In this document: positions 62,476 to 64,000 of the stretch, piece by piece
Layout: the number at the start of each line of letters is the position of its first letter
Position numbering within the stretch: the stretch's first letter is position 1
NCBI RefSeq assembly: GCF_900107635.1
Contig: NZ_FNRD01000007.1
Span: forward strand, 124,001 to 188,000
Direction of reading: 5' to 3'
Origin: Flavobacterium gillisiae
GTDB lineage: Bacteria; Bacteroidota; Bacteroidia; Flavobacteriales; Flavobacteriaceae
DNA: 64,000 nt
Position numbers and translations under genes: made by a program
The notes under the pieces: generated by a model
What the model saw: only the letters and a program-made list of their open reading frames with translations
Databases searched by the model: none
Told to the model about the DNA's origin: nothing

Positions 62476-64000
<1,525 letters not shown>

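Overview
The window is a stretch of chromosome from a member of the Bacteroidota, most probably a Flavobacterium or close relative. Evidence: AT-rich DNA, SusC/SusD pairs, Bacteroidota-type -7 boxes (TAnnTTTG) in front of several genes, many short lipoproteins, and flavobacterial families such as Blh with rhodopsin, BT_3928-type DoxX proteins, DUF1599 and DUF6495. No phage, insertion sequence, CRISPR array, rRNA or tRNA gene was recognised.

Layout. 1-2.4 kb: a DUF2461 gene, then an AbiE-like toxin-antitoxin pair with an intact antitoxin and a frameshifted toxin, then a structured intergenic repeat. 2.4-7.4 kb: dnaK; a light-harvesting module of blh (retinal synthesis) divergent from a proton-pumping rhodopsin, bracketed by two identical 31-bp terminators; and corA. 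7.5-10.9 kb: pta-ackA, the acetate/acetyl-CoA node. 11-29.5 kb: a polysaccharide utilisation locus with a membrane-bound Y_Y_Y/LuxR-type regulator, SusC, SusD, a LamG lipoprotein, a GH144-like glucanase, an alpha/beta-hydrolase, a BglX-type GH3, a SusB-like GH97, a GH43-like enzyme and an M28 peptidase. The enzyme set suggests a glucan target, perhaps beta-1,2-glucan, with an additional alpha-linked or decorated substrate.

29.6-38.7 kb: AI-2E/PerM transporter, PAS histidine kinase, kdsA and a lipoprotein, a YeeE/YedE sulfur-transport pair, a two-gene operon that looks like ether-lipid turnover (alkylglycerol-monooxygenase-like hydroxylase plus YhhN/TMEM86-like lysoplasmalogenase), clpS, a methyltransferase and prmA. 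38.8-43.1 kb: tpiA, a TlpA-like thioredoxin, a lone DppB-type permease, a DoxX/BT_3928 protein and DUF1599, divergent from folP (43.3 kb). 44.2-51.2 kb: small lipoproteins, rlmH with a secreted adenosine-deaminase-like enzyme, an MscS channel and DUF2254. 51.6-64 kb: nadC, yihY/BrkB, DUF2147, priA, a LytTR regulator, the rpsF-rpsR-rplI operon with a clear flavobacterial promoter, a large TonB-dependent receptor, DUF6495 and the first 490 codons of ligA, cut by the window edge.

Most of the window is core chromosome. The parts that look accessory or unusual are the AbiE remnant, the rhodopsin/blh cassette, the polysaccharide locus and the ether-lipid pair. Several palindromes and a two-copy Flavo-1-like repeat occupy intergenic space. 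All family assignments come from reading the translated sequence by eye; no database search was possible.
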